Shown here in pieces: positions 1-7,497 of a DNA stretch of 64,000 bases (the stretch's first letter is position 1; the number at the start of each line of letters is the position of its first letter). The position numbers were made by a program, and so were the translations under genes. Source of the stretch: an uncultured Eubacterium sp. (GTDB lineage: Bacteria > Bacillota > Clostridia > Lachnospirales > Lachnospiraceae); NCBI GenBank assembly GCA_910583555.1, contig CAJTXO010000016.1, positions 1 to 64,000 of the forward strand, written 5' to 3'. A model generated the notes under the pieces. That model was not told where the DNA came from, made no database searches, and saw only the letters and a program-made list of their open reading frames with translations.

Positions 1-1
1 T

Positions 2-58
2 GGAGCCAGCCCCCATTTTCATTACAGGCTGTGATTACCCTTCATGATTCGTTGACAA
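2..58. repeat. 57-bp direct repeat, left copy
   Basis: This 57-base stretch is identical, in the same orientation, to 38727-38783. Identity stops exactly at both ends: base 1 (t) differs from 38726 (a), and base 59 (a) differs from 38784 (t). The right copy spans the junction between a flavodoxin-domain fragment and an ATPase-domain fragment. Here the same segment runs directly into a 5'-truncated integrase. It may be a real rearrangement scar or an assembly edge effect. Confidence 0.9.
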
Positions 59-59
59 A

Positions 60-1022
60 TCAAGAAAAAACACCACACTTCGGGAACTTTACGAAGAATG
101 GATGATATACCGCCGTGACAATACCTCTACAAAGAATGGTACATTACGCAAGGATAAAATCGAATGGAACAAATTTTTTGAACATTCTATCCTTGCTGAT
201 ATGCGTATGACGGATATTAAGCCAATTGACCTTATACGTTTTTTTCGTAAAGTCACAAAGGACAGAGAATACACACGAAGACGGATTACAAATGCACGTT
301 CTGTTTTAAGCGGTATCTTCTCCTATGCGGTAGAAGAAGAAATCATCACGCATAATCCGATACTGGATGTGGACTTCAAAAAATTCAGCTATAAGCCCGT
401 AGAAAACCAGAGCGACAATGTTTTCAAAAAAGACGAGGTAGAAAAACTTCTACCATACCTTAGAAACATCAATGAACCCTACTCACTTGCGATACAGCTT
501 GCATTTTGTCTCTTTATACGCATAGGTGAGTTGAAAGCTCTTACATGGGAAAATATCGACTTAGTGAACCGAAGTGTATATCTGAATAGCCAGATAACGC
601 AAGAACCTACTTTGAATGATGATTTATCATTTTCGCACAAAAAAATCAAGGTGGAAAATTATATCAAAGGCTGTACTTCACATGGCTACCGCAAAGAGTA
701 TCTAACAGACAATGCACTGGAAGTTCTGAAAAAAGCAAAAGAACTCAATCCAGACGGAGAATTTGTATTCATGCCCTATGGCAGACCAATGAATACAGAA
801 CGGTTCAATGTGTATCTGAAACGCTACTGTAATGCGGTGGGTATTCCATACCATAGCAGTCACAAAATTAGGTTTTACAGCGCGTCAATAGCTTACAACG
901 GTCACAACCTTGCTACAATCAGTAAAATGATGGGGCATAGCCAGACAGCTACCACCATACATTACTTACGGAATGTCATGCAAGAAGATGATTTAACGGA
1001 AACATTCAAAAATCTCGGTTAA
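60..1022 (+). pseudogene. 5'-truncated tyrosine recombinase (integrase)
   Basis: A site-specific recombinase of the phage/ICE integrase type. The open frame runs from just after a stop at 45-47, and the first ATG is at 102. The core-binding (SAM-like) domain starts at once with TLRELYEEW, and the catalytic domain follows. Visible catalytic residues are the Arg in FIRIGEL, the H-x-x-R in SHKIRF, the His in MMGHS and the Tyr nucleophile in HYLRNV. Intact relatives carry some 50-70 further N-terminal residues forming an arm-type DNA-binding domain. That part is missing, and the frame is cut at the end of the 57-bp repeat. The gene ends 92 bases from the 3' end of tRNA-Ser(GGA), a usual position for a tRNA-targeting integrase. 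No other element genes follow. It is probably non-functional, although a shortened protein from ATG 102 is possible. Confidence 0.85.
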
Positions 1023-1030
1023 ACTGGTTA

Positions 1031-1050
1031 GGTGTTCAAAGGTGTTCAAA
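1031..1050. repeat. Tandem 10-bp repeat next to integrase
   Basis: GGTGTTCAAA occurs twice back to back, 8 bases after the integrase stop and 65 bases before the tRNA-Ser 3' end. Short direct repeats at this place in integrative elements are often recombinase or accessory-factor binding sites. That role is inferred here. Confidence 0.5.
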
Positions 1051-1061
1051 CTTTTTTGCAT

Positions 1062-1109
1062 AAAAAAAATGAGGAAAGCGCCATTTTTCGGTACTTTCCA
1101 TCATTTTTT
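1062..1109 (-). terminator. Terminator after the tRNA-Ser pair
   Basis: On the minus strand ATGGAAAG pairs imperfectly with CTTTCCTCAT around a loop of about 15 bases, followed by eight T. It lies just beyond the 3' end of tRNA-Ser(GGA) and would end the tRNA transcript. Confidence 0.6.
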
Positions 1110-1114
1110 GTGAA

Positions 1115-1203
1115 CGGAGAAGGAGGGATTTGAACCCTCGCGCCGCTATTAACGACCTACTCCCTTTCCAGGGGAGCCCCTTCAGCCACTTGGGTACTTC
1201 TCC
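1115..1203 (-). tRNA. tRNA-Ser (anticodon GGA)
   Basis: An 89-nt class II tRNA with acceptor stem GGAGAAG pairing to CTTCTCC, anticodon loop CTGGAAA (anticodon GGA), a long variable arm and T-loop GTTCAAATC, with discriminator G. CCA is not encoded. It lies downstream of tRNA-Ser(TGA) in one transcript. Its 3' end faces the truncated integrase and is the probable attachment site of the element that brought the integrase. Confidence 0.95.
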
Positions 1204-1241
1204 AAGCTGAAATATAATAACCTAATATAAAACCCATAAAA

Positions 1242-1327
1242 CGGAGAAGGTGGGATTCGAACCCACGGCCCCTTTCGGAGTCACCGGTTTTCAAGACCGG
1301 CTCCTTAAACCACTCGGACACCTCTCC
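1242..1327 (-). tRNA. tRNA-Ser (anticodon TGA)
   Basis: An 86-nt class II tRNA with acceptor GGAGAGG, D-arm GAGTGGTTTAAGG, anticodon loop CTTGAAAA (anticodon TGA), a long variable arm and T-loop GTTCGAATC. It is the first gene of the two-tRNA transcript, 38 bases upstream of tRNA-Ser(GGA), with a consensus promoter directly upstream. Confidence 0.96.
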
Positions 1328-1342
1328 AAATACTGCTTGACT

Positions 1343-1371
1343 AGTATACCAAAATCAGGCTTCTTTGTCAA
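1343..1371 (-). promoter_or_regulatory. Sigma-A promoter of the tRNA-Ser operon
   Basis: TTGACA (1366-1371) and TATACT (1343-1348) are separated by 17 bases, about 16 bases before the 5' end of tRNA-Ser(TGA). This is a near-perfect vegetative promoter. Confidence 0.85.
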
Positions 1372-1408
1372 CAACTTTTTTTCAATTTGCACAATTCGCC
1401 TATTTCGC

Positions 1409-2440
1409 CTATTTCACGTTATCTGCCAGTTTCAACCCCGGAACCGCGTTCAGATCCCATCCGGCCCGCCGTCCCTTTATAAATTCATAATACCCGGCTG
1501 CCCCGATCATCGCCGCATTATCGGTGCAGAAAACCGGTTCCGGATAATAGAGCCGGTATTTCCTTTCGCCGCATGCCTCCTGCATCTTCGCGCGGAGCGC
1601 GCTGTTACAGGCGACGCCTCCCGCCATTGCCACCTCTTTCACGCCAAAATTTTCTGCCGCCAGCATCGTGTGGGATACAAGGACATCGACGACCGCCTCC
1701 TGAAACGAGGCCGCGATATCCGCCTGGGAATAGGACTCGCCTTTCATTTTACAGCCATTGATATAATTGAGGACCGCCGATTTTACGCCGCTGAAACTGA
1801 AATCATACGGAGCCCCCTCCACGGACGCCCGCGGGAACGGGATGGCATTTTTATTCCCCTGACGGGAGACCGCATCGATTTTCGGCCCTCCCGGGTAGCC
1901 GAGGCCGATCGACCGCGCGACCTTGTCAAACGCCTCGCCGGCCGCGTCATCCCTCGTTCTCCCGATAATGTCATACTCCCCGTAATCATTGACCATGACC
2001 AGATGGCTGTGCCCGCCGGATGCGACCAGACAGAGAAACGGCGGCTCCAGTTCCTTATGACAGATGTAATTAGCGGAAATGTGCCCCTCAATATGATGTA
2101 CGCCGATCAGTGGTTTCCCGGCTGCGTAGCTGATCGCCTTCGCTGCGCCGACACCGACGAGCAGGGCTCCGACCAGGCCGGGGCCGTACGTCACGCAGAC
2201 GCCGTCCACGTCCCGGATCGTCATCCCCGCCTCCGTCAGCGCCTGCTCAATGACCGGGATCACGTTTTCGATATGCTTGCGGGACGCGATTTCCGGCACG
2301 ACGCCGCCATATATCGTATGCAGATCGATCTGCGAGGCAATAACATTTGACAATACCTCTCTCCCGTCCCGCACGACGGACGCTGCCGTCTCATCACATG
2401 AACTTTCCACCGCCAGTAATGTAATATGTTTTGATTCCAT
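1409..2440 (-). CDS. tsaD: tRNA N6-adenosine threonylcarbamoyltransferase TsaD
   Basis: Transfers the threonylcarbamoyl group from threonylcarbamoyl-AMP to A37 of ANN-decoding tRNAs (t6A synthesis), together with TsaB and TsaE. The product is 343 residues, the usual length for the family. The N-terminus LLAVESSCDET is the ASKHA ATPase signature, the metal motif HHIEGH is at residues 115-120, and SGGHS and a C-terminal GGVACNSALR are also present. It is the last gene of a minus-strand run that also holds tsaE, tsaB and rnz. The cluster lacks the rimI gene that often sits between tsaB and tsaD. Confidence 0.97.
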   Translation of the reverse strand: MESKHITLLAVESSCDETAASVVRDGREVLSNVIASQIDLHTIYGGVVPEIASRKHIENVIPVIEQALTEAGMTIRDVDGVCVTYGPGLVGALLVGVGAAKAISYAAGKPLIGVHHIEGHISANYICHKELEPPFLCLVASGGHSHLVMVNDYGEYDIIGRTRDDAAGEAFDKVARSIGLGYPGGPKIDAVSRQGNKNAIPFPRASVEGAPYDFSFSGVKSAVLNYINGCKMKGESYSQADIAASFQEAVVDVLVSHTMLAAENFGVKEVAMAGGVACNSALRAKMQEACGERKYRLYYPEPVFCTDNAAMIGAAGYYEFIKGRRAGWDLNAVPGLKLADNVK

Positions 2441-2497
2441 CGTTCAACCTTCCAGATGACCCGGCAGCCACTTGTGGCCGCCGGCTGTCATACCTGT

Positions 2498-3157
2498 TTA
2501 CGCTTCCTTCTTTTCGTCGTTTATTCCCGCCTTTTCGTTCTTTTTAAAGGCCAGTATCTTCCATTGGTTATTTTCACGGATCAGGATATAGTCCTGAAAC
2601 GATTTTGAATAATTGCCTTTTTCATTGAGGAAATACGCCATTTGCACATAGGCGCACTCTTTCCCGTCGATCGTCCGGTATTTGACCGAACTGCTCTTAT
2701 CGACCGTGTAATTCACGATCTTACGTTTCACGGAGGCAAAACTCTGGATCTCCTCCCTCAGATTTTTTTCATGCTCCTCGAGCGGATTTTGCTGCATGAG
2801 AGAATCGCTGTAAAGCATGCGGATCTGGGAAAGAAGCTGGTCAAAATACTCGCCTTCCACGATCTCATTGTTATACATGCACTGGTTTACCCTGCCCAAA
2901 AACTTCATCACTTCCGCGGGCGTTTCCGGATAACCCGAATCCAGATCCTTCTGCGCCAGACGCTGTATCTCGCTCGCCGACGAGACATCCCCCGCATCCG
3001 ACTTGTCGCTGTTCTTGTGCTGATAGTACACAAACATGATGCCGATCACGATCAGACACGTCAGAAACGCAAACACACTCATATTTTTTGCCATCTTTTT
3101 TGCAGGATTAGCCTCCTGCCTACTCGCTCTTCTCCTCATAGCCATCCTCCTTTCCAT
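2498..3157 (-). CDS. Single-pass membrane protein, DUF6715-like
   Basis: A 219-residue protein with a basic N-terminus, one hydrophobic segment at about residues 25-44 and an extracytoplasmic domain of about 160 residues. The layout, with a DLDSGYPETPAEVMKFL-like start of the outer domain and a C-terminal ILIRENNQWKILAF, matches the Lachnospiraceae family I recall as DUF6715, whose function is unknown. The chosen start overlaps the 3' end of rnz by 38 bases. Internal ATGs at 3145 and 3139 are alternatives that still overlap. It is cotranscribed between rnz and tsaD. Confidence 0.75.
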   Translation of the reverse strand: MERRMAMRRRASRQEANPAKKMAKNMSVFAFLTCLIVIGIMFVYYQHKNSDKSDAGDVSSASEIQRLAQKDLDSGYPETPAEVMKFLGRVNQCMYNNEIVEGEYFDQLLSQIRMLYSDSLMQQNPLEEHEKNLREEIQSFASVKRKIVNYTVDKSSSVKYRTIDGKECAYVQMAYFLNEKGNYSKSFQDYILIRENNQWKILAFKKNEKAGINDEKKEA

Positions 3158-4061
3158 CCATAAAATTAAGTTCCCGGAACATCCGGTCCTTTCCCGGGAC
3201 GGTGCCAGGAAAGATTTTTCTCACTTCCTTCATAAAATACTGCGGCTGGACAAGCGATGGACTGTAGTGGGTCAGCCACAGCTCAGGCACGCCTGCTTTG
3301 GCCGCCATTTCCGCAGCTTCATAAAATGTCATGTGCTTTTTCTCCCTCGCGCTCGCCGCTTTCTCCTTCTCCCCATACATGCCCTCACAAATGAACAAAT
3401 CCGAACCGCGGGCGTGCTCCACGATGCCCTCCGTCGGCCTGCTGTCCGTACAGTACGTAACTTTGATCCCCTTACGTTTCGGGCCGAGCACCTGATCCGA
3501 CGTGTAGACCACCCCGTCCAGCTCGAAGCGATCCGCTTTTTGCAGCGGACTCCAGGCTCTCATCGGCACGCCGTTTTCCTTCGCCTTCTCCACATCAAAT
3601 TTCCCGCTGCGCATGATCTCTATACTATACCCATAGCATACCACATTATGGTTCACTTTAAAAGCCGAAATGTGATATCCGTTGAAAATAAATTGCTCCT
3701 CTTCTCCTTCGATTTCCACATATTCAATGTCAAATGGGATCCCCTGCGCGATCACGAGCAAGGACTGGACGATCCGCTGTAATCCTTTGGGCCCGATGAT
3801 CGTGAGCGGCGCTGTCCGCTCCGCATTTCCCATCGAAAGCAGCAGGCCCGGAAGCCCGCTGATATGATCGCCGTGAAAATGTGTAATACAAATAATATCA
3901 ATCGAATGAAAACTCCACCCCTGTTCCCGTATGCTTACCTGCGTTCCCTCGCCACAGTCAATGAGCAGGCTGCTCCCATTATATCTCGTCATAAGCGCAG
4001 TCAGGGCGCGCCGCGGAAGGGGCATCATCCCCCCCGTCCCAAGTAAACATACATCCAGCAT
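3120..4061 (-). CDS. rnz: Ribonuclease Z (tRNA 3' processing endonuclease)
   Basis: A metallo-beta-lactamase-fold endonuclease that removes the 3' trailer of tRNA precursors lacking encoded CCA, which fits the three tRNA genes in this window. It has 313 residues, typical of the short bacterial form. The zinc motif HFHGDH is at residues 61-66. A later His (VNHNVVCYG), the Asp of TYCTDSRP and the C-terminal LTHYSPS supply the other ligands. The N-terminus LLGTGGMMP is characteristic. It sits in the tsa cluster, 38 bases downstream of the small zinc-ribbon gene. Confidence 0.95.
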   Translation of the reverse strand: MLDVCLLGTGGMMPLPRRALTALMTRYNGSSLLIDCGEGTQVSIREQGWSFHSIDIICITHFHGDHISGLPGLLLSMGNAERTAPLTIIGPKGLQRIVQSLLVIAQGIPFDIEYVEIEGEEEQFIFNGYHISAFKVNHNVVCYGYSIEIMRSGKFDVEKAKENGVPMRAWSPLQKADRFELDGVVYTSDQVLGPKRKGIKVTYCTDSRPTEGIVEHARGSDLFICEGMYGEKEKAASAREKKHMTFYEAAEMAAKAGVPELWLTHYSPSLVQPQYFMKEVRKIFPGTVPGKDRMFRELNFMDGKEDGYEEKSE

Positions 4062-4099
4062 TCATAACTCCATTCCTGCGCACAGCCATGCGCATCACA

Positions 4100-4336
4100 T
4101 CAATCCAAAGCGGCCTCTTTATCTTCCACTGTGACAGGAATGGCAAATTGCCCGATCATCAAGTCGTAACACGCTTCACAAAGATTAAACTTGTGGATCT
4201 GCAGATCTTTTTCGGAAAAAAAACCCCAGTCTTTTCTCACAAAAAGTCCGTCTTCATGCAAAATCCCGTTGATCTGTTTCAATTCCCTGCCACATTTATT
4301 ACACAATACCTTTTGTTTCTCCATTATCCTCGCCAT
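4100..4336 (-). CDS. Small protein with two CxxC pairs
   Basis: A 78-residue protein of unknown function. CNKC near residue 12 and CEAC near residue 54 would form one treble-clef or ribbon zinc site. The segment between them contains DGLFVRKDWGFFSEKD. A second ATG at 4324 (MEKQKVLC) is an equally good start. It lies between tsaB and rnz on the same strand and is probably cotranscribed. I recall similar small proteins at this place in related genomes but no assigned role. Confidence 0.65.
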   Translation of the reverse strand: MARIMEKQKVLCNKCGRELKQINGILHEDGLFVRKDWGFFSEKDLQIHKFNLCEACYDLMIGQFAIPVTVEDKEAALD

Positions 4337-4414
4337 CCTTTGAAATCATTTTTCCTCTATTATAATGAATTCTACGCTTTTTTTCCAGTTGAAATAATAG
4401 GTAAAACCGCTACA

Positions 4415-5107
4415 TTATTCCTCGCGCTCCCGTTCCGCCTGCGACTTTCGCAGATAATCCGGCGCAAACTCCGCAGCGGTCACACAGTCTCCCCTCTCAA
4501 ACAGAAGACCGCCGATCCGGGCCACGCTTGCCCCTCTCTGGTAACGGTCTGCCGCCTCGGCAAAGCAGACCTCCACGCCCACGTTCTCCCGGATCACCTG
4601 TTCAAAAACCGGAACCCCGTCTCCCAGAAAAATCGCGCGCTCGCCAATCGCGTTGATCTGCTCCACGACCGACGAGACAGCCGCCGCGGCCGGTTCCACC
4701 AGCACCTCCGGAATGCCCTGTGCGGAGCGGTATATTCCATAGTATACCTGTCCTCTTCTGGCGTCCATGATCGGACATACGACGACACCGCATTCCGAAA
4801 CATTTGCCGCCAATCCCATGAGCGACGAAACCGGCACGATCGGAATGCCCAGTGTCCAGGCGATCCCCTTAGCCGTAGACGCTCCGATACGAAGGCCGGT
4901 AAATGACCCCGGGCCAGCCGAAACAGCGATACAATCCAGTTCTTCCGGTTCCACCTCCGCCATCTGCATCATATCCGCGATCATCGGCAGGAGCGTCTGC
5001 GAATGTGTCTTTTTGTTGTGGATAGTATACTCACCGACCAGCATTCCGTCTGACATGAGCGCCGCGGCTGCCACCAGGCCGGAACTATCTATACTCAATA
5101 TTTTCAT
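4415..5107 (-). CDS. tsaB: TsaB, t6A complex partner of TsaD
   Basis: A 230-residue ASKHA-fold paralogue of TsaD that acts as the structural partner in the TsaB-TsaD-TsaE complex. The N-terminus ILSIDSSGLVAAAAL, the segment AVSAGPGSFTGLRIG and the following GIAWTLGIPIVPV are typical. It lacks the HxxxH metal motif, as expected for TsaB. The start at 5107 is preceded by an AAGGAA-type ribosome binding site. It lies 64 bases after tsaE. There is no N-acetyltransferase rimI fusion or neighbour. Confidence 0.93.
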   Translation of the reverse strand: MKILSIDSSGLVAAAALMSDGMLVGEYTIHNKKTHSQTLLPMIADMMQMAEVEPEELDCIAVSAGPGSFTGLRIGASTAKGIAWTLGIPIVPVSSLMGLAANVSECGVVVCPIMDARRGQVYYGIYRSAQGIPEVLVEPAAAAVSSVVEQINAIGERAIFLGDGVPVFEQVIRENVGVEVCFAEAADRYQRGASVARIGGLLFERGDCVTAAEFAPDYLRKSQAEREREE

Positions 5108-5171
5108 AACTGTTCCTTTCTATAGAAAGAGCCTTCCGTGCGCGGTATCACGCACAAAGGAAAAACCCCCG

Positions 5172-5591
5172 CTAGCCAACCGTTATCTTCCGGTAATCAA
5201 ACCCCTGCTCCAGATCTTTTTCAATCGTTATACGGACACAATGTTCCGGCAGGATCTCACGGATCCGGGACGCCCACTCGATCAGGCAGACCCCCTCCCC
5301 GAACAGATACTCCTCATATCCGAGATCGTACATTTCCTCCACGTCCGCGATACGGTACACATCAAAATGATAAAAGGGAATGCGCCCCTCTTCGTACTCC
5401 TGGATCAGGGTAAACGTAGGACTCGTAACAGGCTCCCGAATGCCAAGTCCTTCTGCAAAACCTTTCGTAAAAACCGTTTTTCCCACGCCGAGGTCGCCGT
5501 CTAACAGATAGATCTCTCCCGGCTGCGCGCGCTTTCCCATTTCTCTGGCAAAAGCGATCGTCTCCCGCTCTCCATGACTTTCTTCTATCAT
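5172..5591 (-). CDS. tsaE: TsaE, P-loop ATPase of the t6A complex
   Basis: A 139-residue ATPase that drives turnover of the TsaBD complex. The Walker A motif is GDLGVGKT (residues 32-39), followed by TSPTFTLIQEY, a typical TsaE segment, and FYHFDVYRI. The start codon overlaps the stop of the upstream YcxB-like gene (ATGA), so the two are translationally coupled. Confidence 0.94.
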   Translation of the reverse strand: MIEESHGERETIAFAREMGKRAQPGEIYLLDGDLGVGKTVFTKGFAEGLGIREPVTSPTFTLIQEYEEGRIPFYHFDVYRIADVEEMYDLGYEEYLFGEGVCLIEWASRIREILPEHCVRITIEKDLEQGFDYRKITVG

Positions 5592-6070
5592 TTCCGCCTC
5601 TCCCCGACAAGTTCTGCCAGCCTGACATAATCATCCCCGCACTCCTGTCTGGGTATGATAAACGCCGAAACTGCGTTCATATACAGATACATCGCCTCTT
5701 TCGTCACGATCACCTTTCTCATGTCACTCCACTTCACTTCCACCGTTCCCGCCATATTTTCCACCGACATGCCCGTCTGAGTAAACGTGTAGTGGAATGG
5801 TTCCCGAAACGCCCCGGTTTTTAACTGGCTGCGTCCTTTCATTAAAAGCGAGAGGGGCTGGATCACCGTAAACATCAGTCCCAGAAAGATCAAGATGACC
5901 CGCTGGGAAGTGGCAAAATATTTCCAGAAAACGAGCAGACCAACAATCGCCGCCAAACTGATCAGTATACCGATCACGCCGCCTGCACGCAAAAAATTAT
6001 TTCGCAAAAGGAAGCGGTCCAGCGTCTTCTTATCAAGCCGCACATCAAATTCCAACACTTCTTCATTCAT
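5588..6070 (-). CDS. YcxB-like membrane protein
   Basis: A 160-residue protein with two adjacent transmembrane helices (about residues 30-50 and 58-77) and a C-terminal cytoplasmic domain containing FTQTGMSVE, VKWSDMRKV and FIIPRQEC, the layout of the YcxB-like family (pfam14317). Its function is unknown. It is the first gene of the minus-strand tsa run and overlaps tsaE by 4 bases. No clear promoter was identified upstream. Confidence 0.8.
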   Translation of the reverse strand: MNEEVLEFDVRLDKKTLDRFLLRNNFLRAGGVIGILISLAAIVGLLVFWKYFATSQRVILIFLGLMFTVIQPLSLLMKGRSQLKTGAFREPFHYTFTQTGMSVENMAGTVEVKWSDMRKVIVTKEAMYLYMNAVSAFIIPRQECGDDYVRLAELVGERRK

Positions 6071-6150
6071 TATATGTTCTGTTTCCTTTCCTTCTTATCC
6101 TAAGTATCATTTTATAAAAATTACGGAAAAAAGTCAACTGCGTTCTCCCG

Positions 6151-7350
6151 CTATATCTCCACCTTGTGCAGCAGATAATCCAAAACATTGATCTTTCGGA
6201 TCCCCTCATAATCGGCAATCGGATCCATATCAAGCGTTAAAATACACTTCGGATAATTGTCCTGGATCTTCTGCAGGGGCCGCAGCTCCCTCTCCAGCGT
6301 TTTTTCATCCCGGACCGTCGCCGCAACCTGTACGTACTTCAGTCCCATCTCATTCCTTGCCACGAAGTCGATCTCCACATCCCCCATTTTCCCGACGCAG
6401 ACCTCGTACCCTCTGCGGATCAATTCCAGATAAACGATATTTTCCAAAATATGCCCGGCGTCCCTCCCGGCCTGCCCGAGCATCGTATTTCGCAGGCCGA
6501 TATCCACAACATAGTATTTTTCCAGCGTCTTTAGATACTGTCTGCCTTTGATATCATACCGCTTGGCCTGATAGATGATATAGGATTCCATCAGGGAAGA
6601 AACATACGACTCCACGGTCCTCACATTGATCTTTCTCCCGTTCGACGTCATCGTATCGCTGATCTTTTTCGTCGACAGCTGGCTTCCCAGATTATCCAGC
6701 AGAAATCGTATGACACTTTGGAGCATCATGACATCATCGATCTTCTTTCTGGAAATAATATCTTTTACGACAATGGAATCGTAAATGCCCGACAGATAGT
6801 CCCTGATCTGCTCCTGTTCCAGATTTAAAACATACGGAAACGACGAACTTTCCACATACCGCCGGTATGCTTCCCCCACTCCGTCATCCGCCCCTTTGGC
6901 TGAAACATATTCATAAAAGGACAATGGCAGCATTTCGATCTTGACATATCTTCCAGTCAATAACGTCGCCAGTTCCCCGGAGAGCAGATACGCATTCGAA
7001 CCGGTCATATAGATATCAACATTCTCTTTGAGGAATAAACTGTCCACGACCCGTTGAAATTCATTGACATTTTGTATCTCATCGAGAAAGATATATGTCA
7101 TCCGGCCCTCGACAAGCCGCTCTTTCAAATAACGGTATAGTGCTTTCGATTCCCGCAACTCATCAAACTCGAAATCTTCAAAATTGACGGCTATGATCTG
7201 TTCCTCCGGCACGCCCTGCTCCCGCAGATATTCCTGAAACATCCGCAGCAGAGTGGATTTGCCGCAGCGCCTGATTCCCGTAACGACCTTTATTATTTTT
7301 TTATCCTGATATCCGGCCAGCTTTTCAAAATACTCCTGTCTTCGAATCAT
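6151..7350 (-). CDS. AAA ATPase with DUF4143 domain
   Basis: A 399-residue protein of the AAA_14 plus DUF4143 architecture. Walker A is GIRRCGKS (residues 25-32), Walker B is YIFLDEIQNV, and the sensor segment is MTGSNAYLLSGELATLLTG. A winged-helix-like middle (ISDTMTSNGRKINVRTVESY) is followed by the C-terminal DUF4143 region, which ends in a nuclease-like EIDFVARNEMGLKYVQV. The biological role of these proteins is not established. The gene is transcribed alone from a promoter overlapped by a striking palindrome (7423-7482), so tight regulation is likely. Confidence 0.9.
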   Translation of the reverse strand: MIRRQEYFEKLAGYQDKKIIKVVTGIRRCGKSTLLRMFQEYLREQGVPEEQIIAVNFEDFEFDELRESKALYRYLKERLVEGRMTYIFLDEIQNVNEFQRVVDSLFLKENVDIYMTGSNAYLLSGELATLLTGRYVKIEMLPLSFYEYVSAKGADDGVGEAYRRYVESSSFPYVLNLEQEQIRDYLSGIYDSIVVKDIISRKKIDDVMMLQSVIRFLLDNLGSQLSTKKISDTMTSNGRKINVRTVESYVSSLMESYIIYQAKRYDIKGRQYLKTLEKYYVVDIGLRNTMLGQAGRDAGHILENIVYLELIRRGYEVCVGKMGDVEIDFVARNEMGLKYVQVAATVRDEKTLERELRPLQKIQDNYPKCILTLDMDPIADYEGIRKINVLDYLLHKVEI

Positions 7351-7422
7351 GATAATCCTCCATTTTCGCGGTACAATATAATCGAACTAGCAAAATCATA
7401 TAAAAAATTAAATTATATTTAT

Positions 7423-7482
7423 ATTATACGCAAAAACTTTCAAATTATCAATAGTTTTTGTACTCGAGTGCAAAAACTTTCA
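7423..7482 (-). promoter_or_regulatory. Promoter with 26-bp palindromic operator
   Basis: The promoter is TTGATA (7446-7451), 17 bases, TATAAT (7423-7428), directed at the AAA/DUF4143 gene. A 26-bp palindrome at 7453-7478 abuts the -35 element: AGTTTTTG on each outer side around a central CTCGAG, with one mismatched pair. Half of it recurs between -35 and -10: GCAAAAACTTTCA is found at both 7430-7442 and 7470-7482, exactly 40 bases apart. This geometry suggests cooperative repressor binding. Confidence 0.75.
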
Positions 7483-7497
7483 TTTTTCGACATTTTT

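Noticed and set aside
1250..2350. Long plus-strand open frame (366 codons) opposite tsaD
   Set aside because: It runs through a tRNA gene and the antisense of tsaD and has no domain. Similar long antisense frames occur opposite fusA and the Ig-like gene and reflect codon bias.
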